A stretch of DNA of 64,000 nt from Virgibacillus indicus (GCF_002266285.1 NZ_NPMS01000004.1:291685-355684); one strand, 5' to 3'; counted from the stretch's first letter, positions 55,162-63,543 are shown. Notes: generated from the letters alone by a model not told the origin. Translations and numbers: made by a program.

Positions 55162-56532
55162 TTAATTACGATATTCTGCAGCAGCTTTTTCCGCTTCTTC
55201 TACGAATTCCTCTGCAGTCATATTTCCGAGCATTAATGACATCAACGCATTTCCAATAGGTGTTTCAAGATCAGCACTCATTGGATGTGGTTTATGATAG
55301 ATTTGTACCTGCTCCGGATCATTAATCATCGCATTCGCTTCTGTTAAATATGCAGGAACTTCATCACTTTGTGATAAATCAACCCCTGTCAGGTTCATAA
55401 TTGCACCAGTGTGCTCAGAGAATGACATTGCATAATCTCTTGTAAAAGCAAACTCTACAAAAGCTTTTGCAGCTTCCGGGTTTTCTGCATTTTCAGCAAT
55501 TGCCAATGGACGTAAATCCGGAACGATTGCATAAGGCTCACCTGCATCCTGCATTGGGGACGGGATAAAGCCAAACTCAAATCCTTCTGGAATATCATTA
55601 GCCATCTCATTTGGGAGCCAGAAACCTACTGGAATAAAAGCATTATCATGAAGCAGGAAGTTCATTTGTGATTGCGTATGGTTTAATGCACCAAGTCCAG
55701 AATCAAACATACCTTCAGCAGCCAGAGTTTCGACTTTTTTCATTGTTTCAAGGACAACATCACTAGTCCATGCACCTTCTTTACCCTGAATCACATCTGC
55801 CAGCAGTTCATCTCCACCAGCTGCACCAAATGCTGGATAAAGCATTCCGCGCAAGAAATAGTAAGGATGCTGACCGGATGTTACCAATGGCTCAATTCCT
55901 TCACCATCTTTAATTTCTTCCATAGAACTCATAAAGCTGTCAAAATCTGTAGGAACCTCATAGCCTTTTTCTTCAAATAATGCTTTATCATACCATGTGC
56001 CCCAAGTATCAAAAACTAATGGGAGACTATAGATTTCCCCGTCATATGTTGCAGGTTCTACAATAAAGCTGTCAGCCAGTTTGTCGCCGCTTTCAAGCTC
56101 AATATCCTGCAGCCACTCTGTTAGGTTCATCAGCTGACCATCTTCCACCATTTGTGTTTCACTTGACCCAGCCCCATCAATGTATACTACATCAGGTGGA
56201 TCATTGGATACCCAGCGGGAACGCATTTCTTCGTTAATATTTGGACCAGCATGTTCGGTAATTGTTACATCCGGATATTCTTCCTGAAAGTCTGCAATTA
56301 CTTCCTTCCACCATGAATCTCCATATCCTCCGACGAAGTATTGAATTTCAAGTTCCCCTGAAATTTCGCCATCTCCGCTTCCTTCTGCTGAATCACTGGA
56401 ACCTGAATCCCCTGAATCTGTTTCAGTTCCACCATCTGATTCCCCGTCATCGGAAGAACAGGCAACAACAAATGCCAGCATGAACATTGCAATAAATAAC
56501 AGCATTACTTTGCCATTAAATAACTTCTTCAA
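55162..56532 (-). CDS. Sugar-binding lipoprotein of the ABC importer
   Basis: The 456-residue protein starts with TTG after CAAGGGGG, has a lipoprotein signal (AFVVAC, Cys at about 25), a Ser/Gly/Asp-rich linker and a family 1 solute-binding fold (WWKEVIADFQEEYPDVTI; VVYIDGAGSSE). It is the substrate-binding part of the importer and sets its specificity. Place between murQ and the permeases suggests MurNAc, GlcNAc or the disaccharide, but the sequence alone does not prove it. Confidence 0.92.
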   Translation of the reverse strand: MKKLFNGKVMLLFIAMFMLAFVVACSSDDGESDGGTETDSGDSGSSDSAEGSGDGEISGELEIQYFVGGYGDSWWKEVIADFQEEYPDVTITEHAGPNINEEMRSRWVSNDPPDVVYIDGAGSSETQMVEDGQLMNLTEWLQDIELESGDKLADSFIVEPATYDGEIYSLPLVFDTWGTWYDKALFEEKGYEVPTDFDSFMSSMEEIKDGEGIEPLVTSGQHPYYFLRGMLYPAFGAAGGDELLADVIQGKEGAWTSDVVLETMKKVETLAAEGMFDSGLGALNHTQSQMNFLLHDNAFIPVGFWLPNEMANDIPEGFEFGFIPSPMQDAGEPYAIVPDLRPLAIAENAENPEAAKAFVEFAFTRDYAMSFSEHTGAIMNLTGVDLSQSDEVPAYLTEANAMINDPEQVQIYHKPHPMSADLETPIGNALMSLMLGNMTAEEFVEEAEKAAAEYRN

Positions 56533-56621
56533 CTTATTTGCCCCCTTGTTTTTTAAAAGTTTATATGAAACACATTAACAGCAAGTTGAGCTGTCAATGG
56601 GGTTTCCGTATTTCTGAAACT

Positions 56622-57521
56622 CTATGAAAAATATTTAATCGCCTTTCTGACATAGCCTTTTTCATGTTTGATCGCTGCTTCTGCTTCCTCATATGTAACT
56701 TTTGCTTCAATCATTACTATTGCCGGCTTCACCTTATAATTTGTATTTATCAACACTTCTTCAGCTTTTTCATATGGTACTTTGGTGATTTCCATAATGT
56801 TCTTTTTTGCACGCTCTTTTAATTTATAATTACTGGCATGGACATCAACCATTAAATTTTCATGTACCTTTCCAAGCTTCACCATTGTCGCAGTACTTAT
56901 CATATTCAATATCATCTTATGTGAAGTAGCGGCTTTCATACGAGTGGATCCTGTCAAAACTTCCGGCCCGACAATAACCTCAATCTCGCAATCTGCATAA
57001 CTGCTGATCAATGAATCTCTGTTGCAGGAAAGCGAAATAGTATATGCCCCTATTTCCCTGGCATATTTTAATGCGCCAATCGGGTAAGGTGTTCTGCCAC
57101 TTGCTGTAATACCTATCACTACATCCTGTTTATTAAAATCTCTGGCTTTTAAATCCGCTTCCCCTTGAGCTTCATTATCTTCAGATCCTTCAACTGCATG
57201 AAAGAATGCATCAACCCCACCCGCCATCACTGTTTGAACCAAATCAGGTGATGTCATGAAGGTCGGAGGGCATTCAGATGCGTCAATCACACCTACTCTG
57301 CCACTTGTACCAGCACCAACATAAAAGAGTCGTCCACCAGCTGCAAGTGCTTTGCAAATTCGCTCCACGGCAGCATCTACCTGCGGCAATACAGCCTCGA
57401 CAGCAACAGCAACCTTTTTATCTTCATTATTAATTGTTTTCAAAATCTCCAATGTGGACATTTCATCCAAGTTCATACTATTTCGATTTCTCTGTTCAGT
57501 TGTTAATTTAGATAATTCCAT
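56622..57521 (-). CDS. murQ: N-acetylmuramic acid 6-phosphate etherase
   Basis: MurQ splits the lactyl ether of MurNAc-6-phosphate to give GlcNAc-6-phosphate and D-lactate. The 299-residue cytosolic protein has a SIS fold with GAGTSGRVGVIDASECPPTF near 70-89 (catalytic Glu in SEC), GSEDNEAQGEADL and EVLTGSTRMKAATS. A consensus promoter, cre-like site and palindrome lie upstream (57566-57672). It leads the operon with the ABC importer. Confidence 0.97.
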   Translation of the reverse strand: MELSKLTTEQRNRNSMNLDEMSTLEILKTINNEDKKVAVAVEAVLPQVDAAVERICKALAAGGRLFYVGAGTSGRVGVIDASECPPTFMTSPDLVQTVMAGGVDAFFHAVEGSEDNEAQGEADLKARDFNKQDVVIGITASGRTPYPIGALKYAREIGAYTISLSCNRDSLISSYADCEIEVIVGPEVLTGSTRMKAATSHKMILNMISTATMVKLGKVHENLMVDVHASNYKLKERAKKNIMEITKVPYEKAEEVLINTNYKVKPAIVMIEAKVTYEEAEAAIKHEKGYVRKAIKYFS

Positions 57522-57565
57522 ATGTACATTGATCCCCTTATCTGTAAGTTATATTATAAACCACG

Positions 57566-57579
57566 ATAAAACGCTTTCA
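57566..57579 (-). promoter_or_regulatory. cre-like site before murQ
   Basis: TGAAAGCGTTTTAT on the minus strand has the cre core with two mismatches at its end. It lies about 30 bp downstream of the promoter -10, where bound CcpA would block elongation. Confidence 0.55.
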
Positions 57580-57612
57580 ATAATGCGAAATACCTACAGT
57601 GAAGTTGCTGTT

Positions 57613-57641
57613 ATTATAGCCTTGTTGAATTATTTTGTCAA
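57613..57641 (-). promoter_or_regulatory. Consensus sigma-A promoter of murQ and the ABC importer
   Basis: TTGACA (57641-57636), exactly 17 bp, and TATAAT (57618-57613) on the minus strand match the sigma-A consensus at all 12 positions. Such a strong promoter needs tight repression. Confidence 0.92.
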
Positions 57642-57648
57642 CAAATAT

Positions 57649-57672
57649 TGAAATATTAGTAATAATATTTCA
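57649..57672. promoter_or_regulatory. Perfect palindrome, candidate MurR operator
   Basis: TGAAATATTA-GTAA-TAATATTTCA has two perfect 10-bp arms and lies 7 bp upstream of the -35 of the murQ promoter. The gene next door encodes an RpiR-type regulator. A related short palindrome, ATTTCATGAAAT, lies before murK near 59770. Confidence 0.55.
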
Positions 57673-57712
57673 CCATTCGCGAAAAAATGCGTAATCCGCA
57701 CTTCGAGTGTGT

Positions 57713-57854
57713 GTTCAAAAAGGTGCCGAATTAGAAGCAAGAAGGTCGAGGCGGCGAAGTTTTGAGGAACGGAACGTATGCAATTGATACGTGAGTATCT
57801 GAAAAACAAGCCAACGAAGAGATTCGACGCTTATAATTTGGTGACTTTTTGAAC
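57713..57854. mobile_element. MITE-like element, family C, copy 2 (142 bp)
   Basis: It has the same terminal inverted repeats as 22819-23066 (GTTCAAAAAGGTGCCGAATT and its inverse ending in CTTTTTGAAC) and shares AGAAGGTCGAGGCGGCGA and TTTTGAGGA, but is about 100 bp shorter. It lies 8 bp after the murR stop and separates murR from the murQ promoter. Confidence 0.75.
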
Positions 57855-57862
57855 TACCTCTT

Positions 57863-58723
57863 TTAGTCATTATCTTTTAAAAATGAAACTGCCTCCCTTG
57901 TCTCATCCAGATGTTTAATCGTATTTTCATATTCCATGGAAGCCAGGCACATAAGCAAAATATCAATCACGTGCAGTTGAGCAATTCTTGAAGATGTAGC
58001 ACCGCTTCTGAATGTTGCTTCTCTTGCTGCAGATGTATGTAATTGGATATCGGAAAATTGGCTGACCTTTGAATTTCCGTACTTTGTAATACTGATCGTC
58101 TTGACATCTTTTCGCCTGGCCAGTTCCAATAACTTTGCAACATCTGTCGTATTGCCTGAAAAGGAAATCCCGACAACGAGGTCTTCCGGGCCTTTGTTTG
58201 CAATAGATGTTGCCGCAATATGAACATCTGAGAACGAATAGGCATTCTTATCAACTCGCAAAAATTTCTGTTCAGCATCTTTTGCTGCAATATAAGAAGC
58301 TCCAAATCCTACAAATAGTATTGATTTTGCTTCAGATAATGCCTTAACTGCTTCCTTCAGACTTTTCACATTCATAATATCCACGGTTTCCTTCAATGTC
58401 TGAATCGTATTTGACGTAACTTTATCTATTATATTTTTAAAACTCTCGTTCGGTTCGATATCACGATATTCATTGACCGAGTCTGCCTGCAGGTCACCAG
58501 CTACACGGATTTTCAGCTCCTGAAACCCTTTAAAGCCAAGCGATTTGCACAGACGAATAACTGCAGCGCTGCTGGTCTGGCTTTTTTCTCCGAGCATTAA
58601 TGCTGTTAAAAGAATCGATTCCTCTGGATTTCCTAAAATATATTCCGCTATTTTTTTCTCAGATGGCGGCAAACTGTTTACCATTTCTTTTAGAATAACC
58701 AGCCCGCCCTTCACATGTGCCAT
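57863..58723 (-). CDS. murR: RpiR family regulator MurR
   Basis: MurR-type proteins sense MurNAc-6-phosphate and repress the MurNAc genes. The 286-residue protein has an N-terminal HTH (about 1-78, with TSSAAVIRLCKSLGFKGFQELK) and a C-terminal SIS sugar-phosphate domain (about 125-255, with ILFVGFGASYIAAKDAEQKFLR and VVGISFSGNTTDV). It starts 12 bp after murK. The MITE behind it probably weakens read-through into murQ, which has its own promoter. Confidence 0.93.
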   Translation of the reverse strand: MAHVKGGLVILKEMVNSLPPSEKKIAEYILGNPEESILLTALMLGEKSQTSSAAVIRLCKSLGFKGFQELKIRVAGDLQADSVNEYRDIEPNESFKNIIDKVTSNTIQTLKETVDIMNVKSLKEAVKALSEAKSILFVGFGASYIAAKDAEQKFLRVDKNAYSFSDVHIAATSIANKGPEDLVVGISFSGNTTDVAKLLELARRKDVKTISITKYGNSKVSQFSDIQLHTSAAREATFRSGATSSRIAQLHVIDILLMCLASMEYENTIKHLDETREAVSFLKDND

Positions 58724-58735
58724 TTCATCACCCTC

Positions 58736-59701
58736 TTAAATTGTATTGGTTAAATTATGTATGATTTTGTCATTTATTGTTAGTTGCTTCATCAGATATG
58801 CTCCTATTAATGAACCAGCTACCGGAGGAAACTTTGGCAAAATCAGGCGAATACCTGGGTCTGCAGATAATTCATTTCTTAGCAGTCCAGGTAAAATTTC
58901 TTTTTCATTAAAAATTCCACCACATAAAACTGCGGCTGCATTCTCTTCGACTTTAAACAATTTTTGATATAATGTTTTAATGCTGTGTGCTATTTCTTTT
59001 CCAACATTGGATAAAATATTGATGGCTATCGGGTCATTTAGCTTGTATGCCGCAAATACTATTTTGGAAAGTGGTGAAATCTCGCTTTTCGGTACAGGTG
59101 ATGAATAAATTTTCCGTATTAGCCCTTGCGGATGATCAACATCAAAGTGCTCATACATCATTTGCAGCAAAATGGTATCCAGGCCACGCCCATCAAATGA
59201 CTTCAAAGCAGCAATCATTCCTTGTCGTCCAATATCATAGCCGCTTCCTTCATCACCAAATAAATAGCCCCAGCCGCCTACACGACCTTGCTGTCCCTTA
59301 CTGTTAATGCCATATGTAATTGAACCAGTCCCGGAGATCTGTACCATCCCGTGTTTCCCATAGGTTCCAGAATATAGTGCATTTATCGTATCTGCTTCCA
59401 CCTGTATTGTTATATGTTCAGGAAGCAGATGTTTTAAGAGTTTTTGTAAATTCCTTTTGTTCTCCTGATTGCCAGCACCGGAAATGCCGGCAAAAGCACA
59501 AGTAATATTGCTAAGTCCATCTGGTAATTGCTTTTCAAGCGAATCAAACAAATTCTGAAATGCAGCTTCAAGCTCATGAGTTGCTGCAACATTAGGGTTT
59601 GTTGATCCTGCCGTGGATTGTGCAGCAATATTTCCGTTTATATCGGAAATAACCGCTATTGTCTTCGTACCACCACCATCAATCCCCATTACATACTCCA
59701 T
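58736..59701 (-). CDS. murK: BadF/BadG-type kinase, probable MurNAc/GlcNAc kinase MurK
   Basis: MurK of Clostridium phosphorylates free MurNAc and GlcNAc at O6. The 321-residue protein has the ASKHA fold: phosphate 1 motif MGIDGGGTKTIAVISD (about 5-20), ISGTGSITYGIN, GGWGYLFGDEGSGYDIGRQG and the adenosine motif region AAVLCGGIF. ATG 59701 follows AGGGGATGG. An inward kinase makes sense with an ABC importer, which, unlike a PTS, delivers unphosphorylated sugar. Confidence 0.88.
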   Translation of the reverse strand: MEYVMGIDGGGTKTIAVISDINGNIAAQSTAGSTNPNVAATHELEAAFQNLFDSLEKQLPDGLSNITCAFAGISGAGNQENKRNLQKLLKHLLPEHITIQVEADTINALYSGTYGKHGMVQISGTGSITYGINSKGQQGRVGGWGYLFGDEGSGYDIGRQGMIAALKSFDGRGLDTILLQMMYEHFDVDHPQGLIRKIYSSPVPKSEISPLSKIVFAAYKLNDPIAINILSNVGKEIAHSIKTLYQKLFKVEENAAAVLCGGIFNEKEILPGLLRNELSADPGIRLILPKFPPVAGSLIGAYLMKQLTINDKIIHNLTNTI

Positions 59702-59797
59702 ACAGACCATCCCCTGAAATAGATGTTATTACTTTCTACAGTATATAATTTCATGTTAATAAACAAGTGATTTCATGAAATTTTATTTTATCGCATT

Positions 59798-59832
59798 AAA
59801 AAGGCGTTATATGATGAATGTATCATATAACG
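59798..59832 (-). terminator. Terminator of the flavodoxin gene
   Basis: AGCGTTATATGAT and ATCATATAACGC form a 12-bp stem; TTTTTAATG follows on the minus strand. Confidence 0.85.
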
Positions 59833-59846
59833 CTTGATGGTTATTT

Positions 59847-60305
59847 TTATACAGTTTCACTAGCTATTTCGATCATGCTGTCAACAAATCGTACACACCG
59901 CTCAATATCTTCATTATCCGGTTCCAGATCAACTTTTAATCTTTCAGGAACCAGTACAGCTCCGAGGTTCTTCAGTCGGTCTCCCACTAAATCAATTGCT
60001 CCGCCGTATGAATCATAAAAAGAATCACAGGAACCAAACACACCAAATAATCTGCCTGTTATGTCAACGTCCTCCAGCTCTTCATAAAAATCTTCCACCT
60101 CATACGGGAGATCACCATCATCCCATGTATGTGTTCCAACCAGGACTGCATCATATTCCAAAAGTTCTTCTACATCAATCGGATCAAAATCAAATGTTTT
60201 TATGATTACTTCATATTTTTTATCTTCAAGGTATGCAACCATTGCTTCCGCCATTAATTCTGTATTTCCGGTAGTACTCGCATAAAGCATTAGAATTTTA
60301 TTCAT
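59847..60305 (-). CDS. Short-chain flavodoxin
   Basis: Flavodoxin carries electrons with FMN and can replace ferredoxin when iron is short. The 152-residue protein has the phosphate loop LYASTTGNTELMA (about 6-18), GTHTWDDGDLPYEVEDFYEEL at the first aromatic FMN contact, and FGSCDSFYDSYGGAID at the second. GTGGAGGGAT precedes the ATG at 60305. A Fur-box-like sequence 50 bp upstream supports induction under iron limitation, as for B. subtilis YkuN and YkuP. Confidence 0.94.
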   Translation of the reverse strand: MNKILMLYASTTGNTELMAEAMVAYLEDKKYEVIIKTFDFDPIDVEELLEYDAVLVGTHTWDDGDLPYEVEDFYEELEDVDITGRLFGVFGSCDSFYDSYGGAIDLVGDRLKNLGAVLVPERLKVDLEPDNEDIERCVRFVDSMIEIASETV

Positions 60306-60353
60306 TTCTAATCCCTCCACCTGAAAACAATTCATTCTCTCTTTATTATAATT

Positions 60354-60372
60354 GATAATGAGAATCGATTTC
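60354..60372 (-). promoter_or_regulatory. Fur box before flavodoxin
   Basis: GATAATGAGAATCGATTTC matches the 19-bp Fur consensus GATAATGATAATCATTATC at 15 positions, with the left half complete except one base. Confidence 0.7.
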
Positions 60373-60469
60373 AATTAAATCATGAGAAATGATATAAAAA
60401 TAGGCGGATTTGTGTCTGATTTGTGGATATTATGGGCTCGGAGACAGCTATTACATGAGAGGGTGTGCG

Positions 60470-60640
60470 AAGTTGAGAAAAACTCCTTTGAACTTGAGAA
60501 TAAATGATATTAGTTGAGAGAAACTTACTTAAAGTTAAAAGATAATGCTGCTTCTAAGTTTTATGTCTCAAGTTTGCACTGGTGTCTTTCAACTTTACAT
60601 TGTTATCTCTCGACTTCACGGCTGTGTCTCTCAACTTTGA
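60470..60640. repeat. Array of degenerate GTCTCTCAACTTT-type repeats, family E
   Basis: On the right, GTCTCAAGTTT (60565), GTCTTTCAACTTT (60584), ATCTCTCGACTTC (60605) and GTCTCTCAACTTT (60626) follow at 19-21 bp. On the left the complementary word (AAGTTGAGAA, GAACTTGAGAA, AGTTGAGAGAAA) occurs three times between 60470 and 60523, so the array is inverted about its centre near 60545. No credible gene overlaps it. The rest of 60306-60830 shows nothing further. Confidence 0.6.
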
Positions 60641-60830
60641 CTCCCGTTACAAATCCTTATGCAATACAAAAGGAAACCTATCTCCTCTTTACATCTGCTC
60701 ACTGAATCACGGTTCTATATGGAATTCAGACCTGCTTACATTGGCATTTATCTTATACTTTCGGTACCTCAATAACCCATTCTGCATACCATACTATTGA
60801 CTAAAAATAACCCAAGGGGGGAATGATATC

Positions 60831-61250
60831 ATGTATTACGGTATGATACCAATTTCATATGCTGCAGTGAATCATTATAGGCAGCATCCGTATAATTTAA
60901 ATCATCCTGAGGGGGAACTTCTGAACAATAGTGCAAGACAGAATGAAAATTCATCTGAAACCCCTGGACATACCCACGCCCATTATGGAGCAACCACCTG
61001 CAATGACAAGCACACCCATTTGCACCCTGGAGTCACGGGACCACCAGTTGATACCACCGAAGGACATGTGCATAAGATTTATGGAAATACCACCTTTGAT
61101 GATGAGCATATCCACCAATACGAAGCATATACAAGCCCTCCAATCCCATTGCCAAATGGATATCATACACATTTTGTAGAAATAAAAACAACGGAAAATG
61201 ATGGGCATACTCATGTTATTAAGGGGTTTACTGCTGCTTCGAAAAGTTGA
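60831..61250 (+). CDS. ymaF: YmaF family histidine-rich protein
   Basis: The 139-residue protein is built from repeats of about 25-28 residues, each with an H-x-H pair: HTHAH, HTHLH, HVHKI, HIHQY, HTHFV and HTHVI. This is the YmaF family, whose function is unknown; the regular His pairs suggest metal binding. The second half also repeats GNTTF/GVTGPP-type turns. AAGGGGGG precedes the ATG. No signal peptide is seen. Confidence 0.85.
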   Translation: MYYGMIPISYAAVNHYRQHPYNLNHPEGELLNNSARQNENSSETPGHTHAHYGATTCNDKHTHLHPGVTGPPVDTTEGHVHKIYGNTTFDDEHIHQYEAYTSPPIPLPNGYHTHFVEIKTTENDGHTHVIKGFTAASKS

Positions 61251-61330
61251 GCACGTTTGAATGAGAGTGGGGAAATTCCTCACTCTCTTTCATTATTAGG
61301 TATTTAGAATTGATGGATGGAATATTGTAA

Positions 61331-61705
61331 CTATGATTTTAAAAAATTTACTTCATCCTCTAATTCACTCACTCTCTTCTCTAAATGCTCAATCATTTTC
61401 AGCAGTTCATCTGCACTGACATATTTTGTTTTTCCACCCTCGGATTGGATAGCCACCGGTTCCGTCTCAGCAACAAAAGAAACTTCAAATTCTCCCCCCG
61501 ATAATTCTATTAATATTTCTTTTACCTGGCTTTTATATTGATTGATCAGCCAGTCTCTTTGAAATTCATTTTTGACATCCACAATCATGTTATTTCCCTT
61601 GATTTCTCTGAATTCTGTAGCTTTAAACCAAGTATCATAGCTTGCTTTAGATATTTTCTGTTCTATCCGCTTTAAAACTTGGGGCCATAGTTCTTCGTTA
61701 TTCAT
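61331..61705 (-). CDS. Free-standing DnaA domain I fused to a coiled coil
   Basis: Residues 4-78 of the 124-residue product align without gaps to domain I of DnaA (LWPQVLKRIEQKISKASYDTW..., EFQRDWLINQYKSQVKEIL, LSGGEFEVSFV). There follows a short polar linker and a C-terminal coiled coil (about 95-124, LLKMIEHLEKRVSELEDEV). The AAA+ and DNA-binding domains of DnaA are absent, and the frame is closed by a normal stop, so this is a small protein in its own right. GGGAGG precedes the ATG at 61705. It could bind DnaA or DnaA partners; that role is inference. Confidence 0.85.
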   Translation of the reverse strand: MNNEELWPQVLKRIEQKISKASYDTWFKATEFREIKGNNMIVDVKNEFQRDWLINQYKSQVKEILIELSGGEFEVSFVAETEPVAIQSEGGKTKYVSADELLKMIEHLEKRVSELEDEVNFLKS

Positions 61706-61789
61706 TGAATGAATACCTCCCACACATTATATATTCAGAAAGCTTTATTATTTGGTATAGAGAAAAACCAGTAACCGTGGGTTTAAATA

Positions 61790-62188
61790 TTATGATACCT
61801 TAATAACATAAGATGTAATTTCCTTAATTTTTGCATTTTTAGCCGCACTGCTGAAAAGATAGACATCACAAAAGGAATAGCTTTTTCCATTGCCAAATTT
61901 TAAAGTTCCATTGACGGCACCGGTTTTTCCATGTGTTATAATATTGTTAAGATGCAGTTCAACAGCTTTATTTGTCAATTTATTCAGTTCTTTACTCATA
62001 TTATCCTTTCCAAAAATACATTTATCCCCAACCATATCCCAGATAACTTCTTCTGAAATACTTTCCAGGATGAAATCAGCATCGCATTTAGCAAAGGCAA
62101 TATTAAAATCCCTGAGCACAAGTTTTTTTGGAGCATTCCCGCAATCTTCCTGACATATAATTTTCAGTTCATCCATCTGATCTGACAT
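61790..62188 (-). CDS. NTF2-like (SnoaL-type) protein
   Basis: The 132-residue protein has the cone-shaped NTF2-like pattern: FNIAFAKCDADFILESISEEVIWDMVGD near 29-56, a kinked central helix and C-terminal strands with SFCDVYLFSSAAKNAKIKEIT. Such folds serve as small enzymes or binding proteins. The start follows AGAGGAGGAG. It lies between the DnaA-domain gene and the CDF gene on the same strand with separate gaps. The role is unknown. Confidence 0.75.
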   Translation of the reverse strand: MSDQMDELKIICQEDCGNAPKKLVLRDFNIAFAKCDADFILESISEEVIWDMVGDKCIFGKDNMSKELNKLTNKAVELHLNNIITHGKTGAVNGTLKFGNGKSYSFCDVYLFSSAAKNAKIKEITSYVIKVS

Positions 62189-62372
62189 AACTTCTCCTCC
62201 TCTAAAAATAAAGAGTAACGCAATTATTTACGTCACTCCTTCTGAATTTGCTTGCTGTTACTTCTTCACTTCAGCTTTTCCTGCTTATACACATCATTTA
62301 CCCAATTATTCGAAATAATCAGTTGCTTATGCTGAAGTATAAGTTAAAAATGATTCCAGGTAAAGACAAATT

Positions 62373-63362
62373 TTAGCTATTTTGATTCTTTGATTCCCAA
62401 TCAATATCTCCATCGTCTTCAATAATGCCAATTCCTGCATCAGCAATATCCGGATCTTTTAAAACATCTTCCCTTACTCTCATTTTAATATCATCTGCTT
62501 CAGCTAATGAAAGTCCCTCTCTTAATTCCACTCTTGCCTCGACATGATAATATCTTCCCTCTTGAAGTATCCGTATTTTATTAATATCTGTGACATCCTT
62601 ATCATTTAATATTATTCCAGTAATCCGTTCTTCTATATCTTTAGGAGCAGCTACCCCTATTAGTCCAACCATATTATCATAACCTACTCTAAAAGCGACG
62701 CCGACCATTAATAAACCAATTAAAATGGTAACAATTCCATCAATGAGAACAAAATTTGTCAGGGAAATAACGATAACGGCAATAAGTGCCAGGGCAGCAC
62801 CAGAAACAGCAACCAAATCCTCATAAAAAACCAGTCTTGTTGGCGGAGCAGCTCTTCCAACATTTTTAAAAGCACCAGTTACAATGGCAATCCCTTTAGC
62901 TTCAGCGCGTGATTCTATGTTGATTTCTTTCATTGCCTTTACTAAAATGGCTCCATCAATGATGAGATTCAAAACTAAAACCCCAACGTTAATCCAAAAT
63001 CCATCCCCAGCTTCAGCAGGTTGTTGTATCAAATGCCAGCCTTCCCGAATGGTTTCGTAGGCCATGACCGTAACTACAATGACGGCAACCATACAGAAAA
63101 TATTGATCACTCTTCCAAAGCCAGTCGGAAACCTTGGTGTGGGTCTCTTTTCAGATAAAATGCTCCCAATATAAACAAAGCCTTGATTAATTGCATCAGC
63201 AGTAGAGTGCATTGCGGAAGCAAATAATGCACCACTGCCGCTGATTGTTCCGGCAAAAAATTTAGCTATAGCTAAGAGAGAGTTGCCAATTGATGCGATT
63301 AACGACGATTTATTTCCTTTTTTTATTAAGCTAGTGAAAGATTCTGATTCGTTTCCAGCCAA
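62373..63362 (-). CDS. Cation diffusion facilitator family transporter
   Basis: CDF proteins export Zn, Mn, Fe or related ions in exchange for protons. The 329-residue protein has six membrane segments and a cytosolic C-terminal domain. It resembles the subgroup close to eukaryotic ZnT9: AFKNVGRAAPPTRLVFYEDLVAVSG in the middle. Segment 2 has the metal-site pattern SAMHSTADAINQG (His and Asp). The TTG start at 63362 follows AAAGG; a GTG three codons earlier is possible. Confidence 0.88.
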   Translation of the reverse strand: MAGNESESFTSLIKKGNKSSLIASIGNSLLAIAKFFAGTISGSGALFASAMHSTADAINQGFVYIGSILSEKRPTPRFPTGFGRVINIFCMVAVIVVTVMAYETIREGWHLIQQPAEAGDGFWINVGVLVLNLIIDGAILVKAMKEINIESRAEAKGIAIVTGAFKNVGRAAPPTRLVFYEDLVAVSGAALALIAVIVISLTNFVLIDGIVTILIGLLMVGVAFRVGYDNMVGLIGVAAPKDIEERITGIILNDKDVTDINKIRILQEGRYYHVEARVELREGLSLAEADDIKMRVREDVLKDPDIADAGIGIIEDDGDIDWESKNQNS

Positions 63363-63543
63363 TATATTCACCCTTTGATATAGAATTACTAGTTAATATT
63401 TGATGAAAAGGGGAAATTTAAACGGTTCATAGAAATAATTATGTTTTCTGTGTCTTTAAAGCTCTATATTCCTTGCATTGGCTTATTATCATTAGTTTGG
63501 GTAACATAAACTAGAGGTAAAGATTTAAAAAGGATGTGTTAGC

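Noticed and set aside
53326..56532. Maltose or maltodextrin importer
   Set aside because: The permeases resemble MalF/MalG only at family level; the operon context (murQ, murR, murK) points to wall amino sugars.
61331..61705. Truncated dnaA pseudogene
   Set aside because: The frame has its own ribosome site, a non-DnaA coiled-coil tail and a clean stop, and no remains of the AAA+ domain follow.
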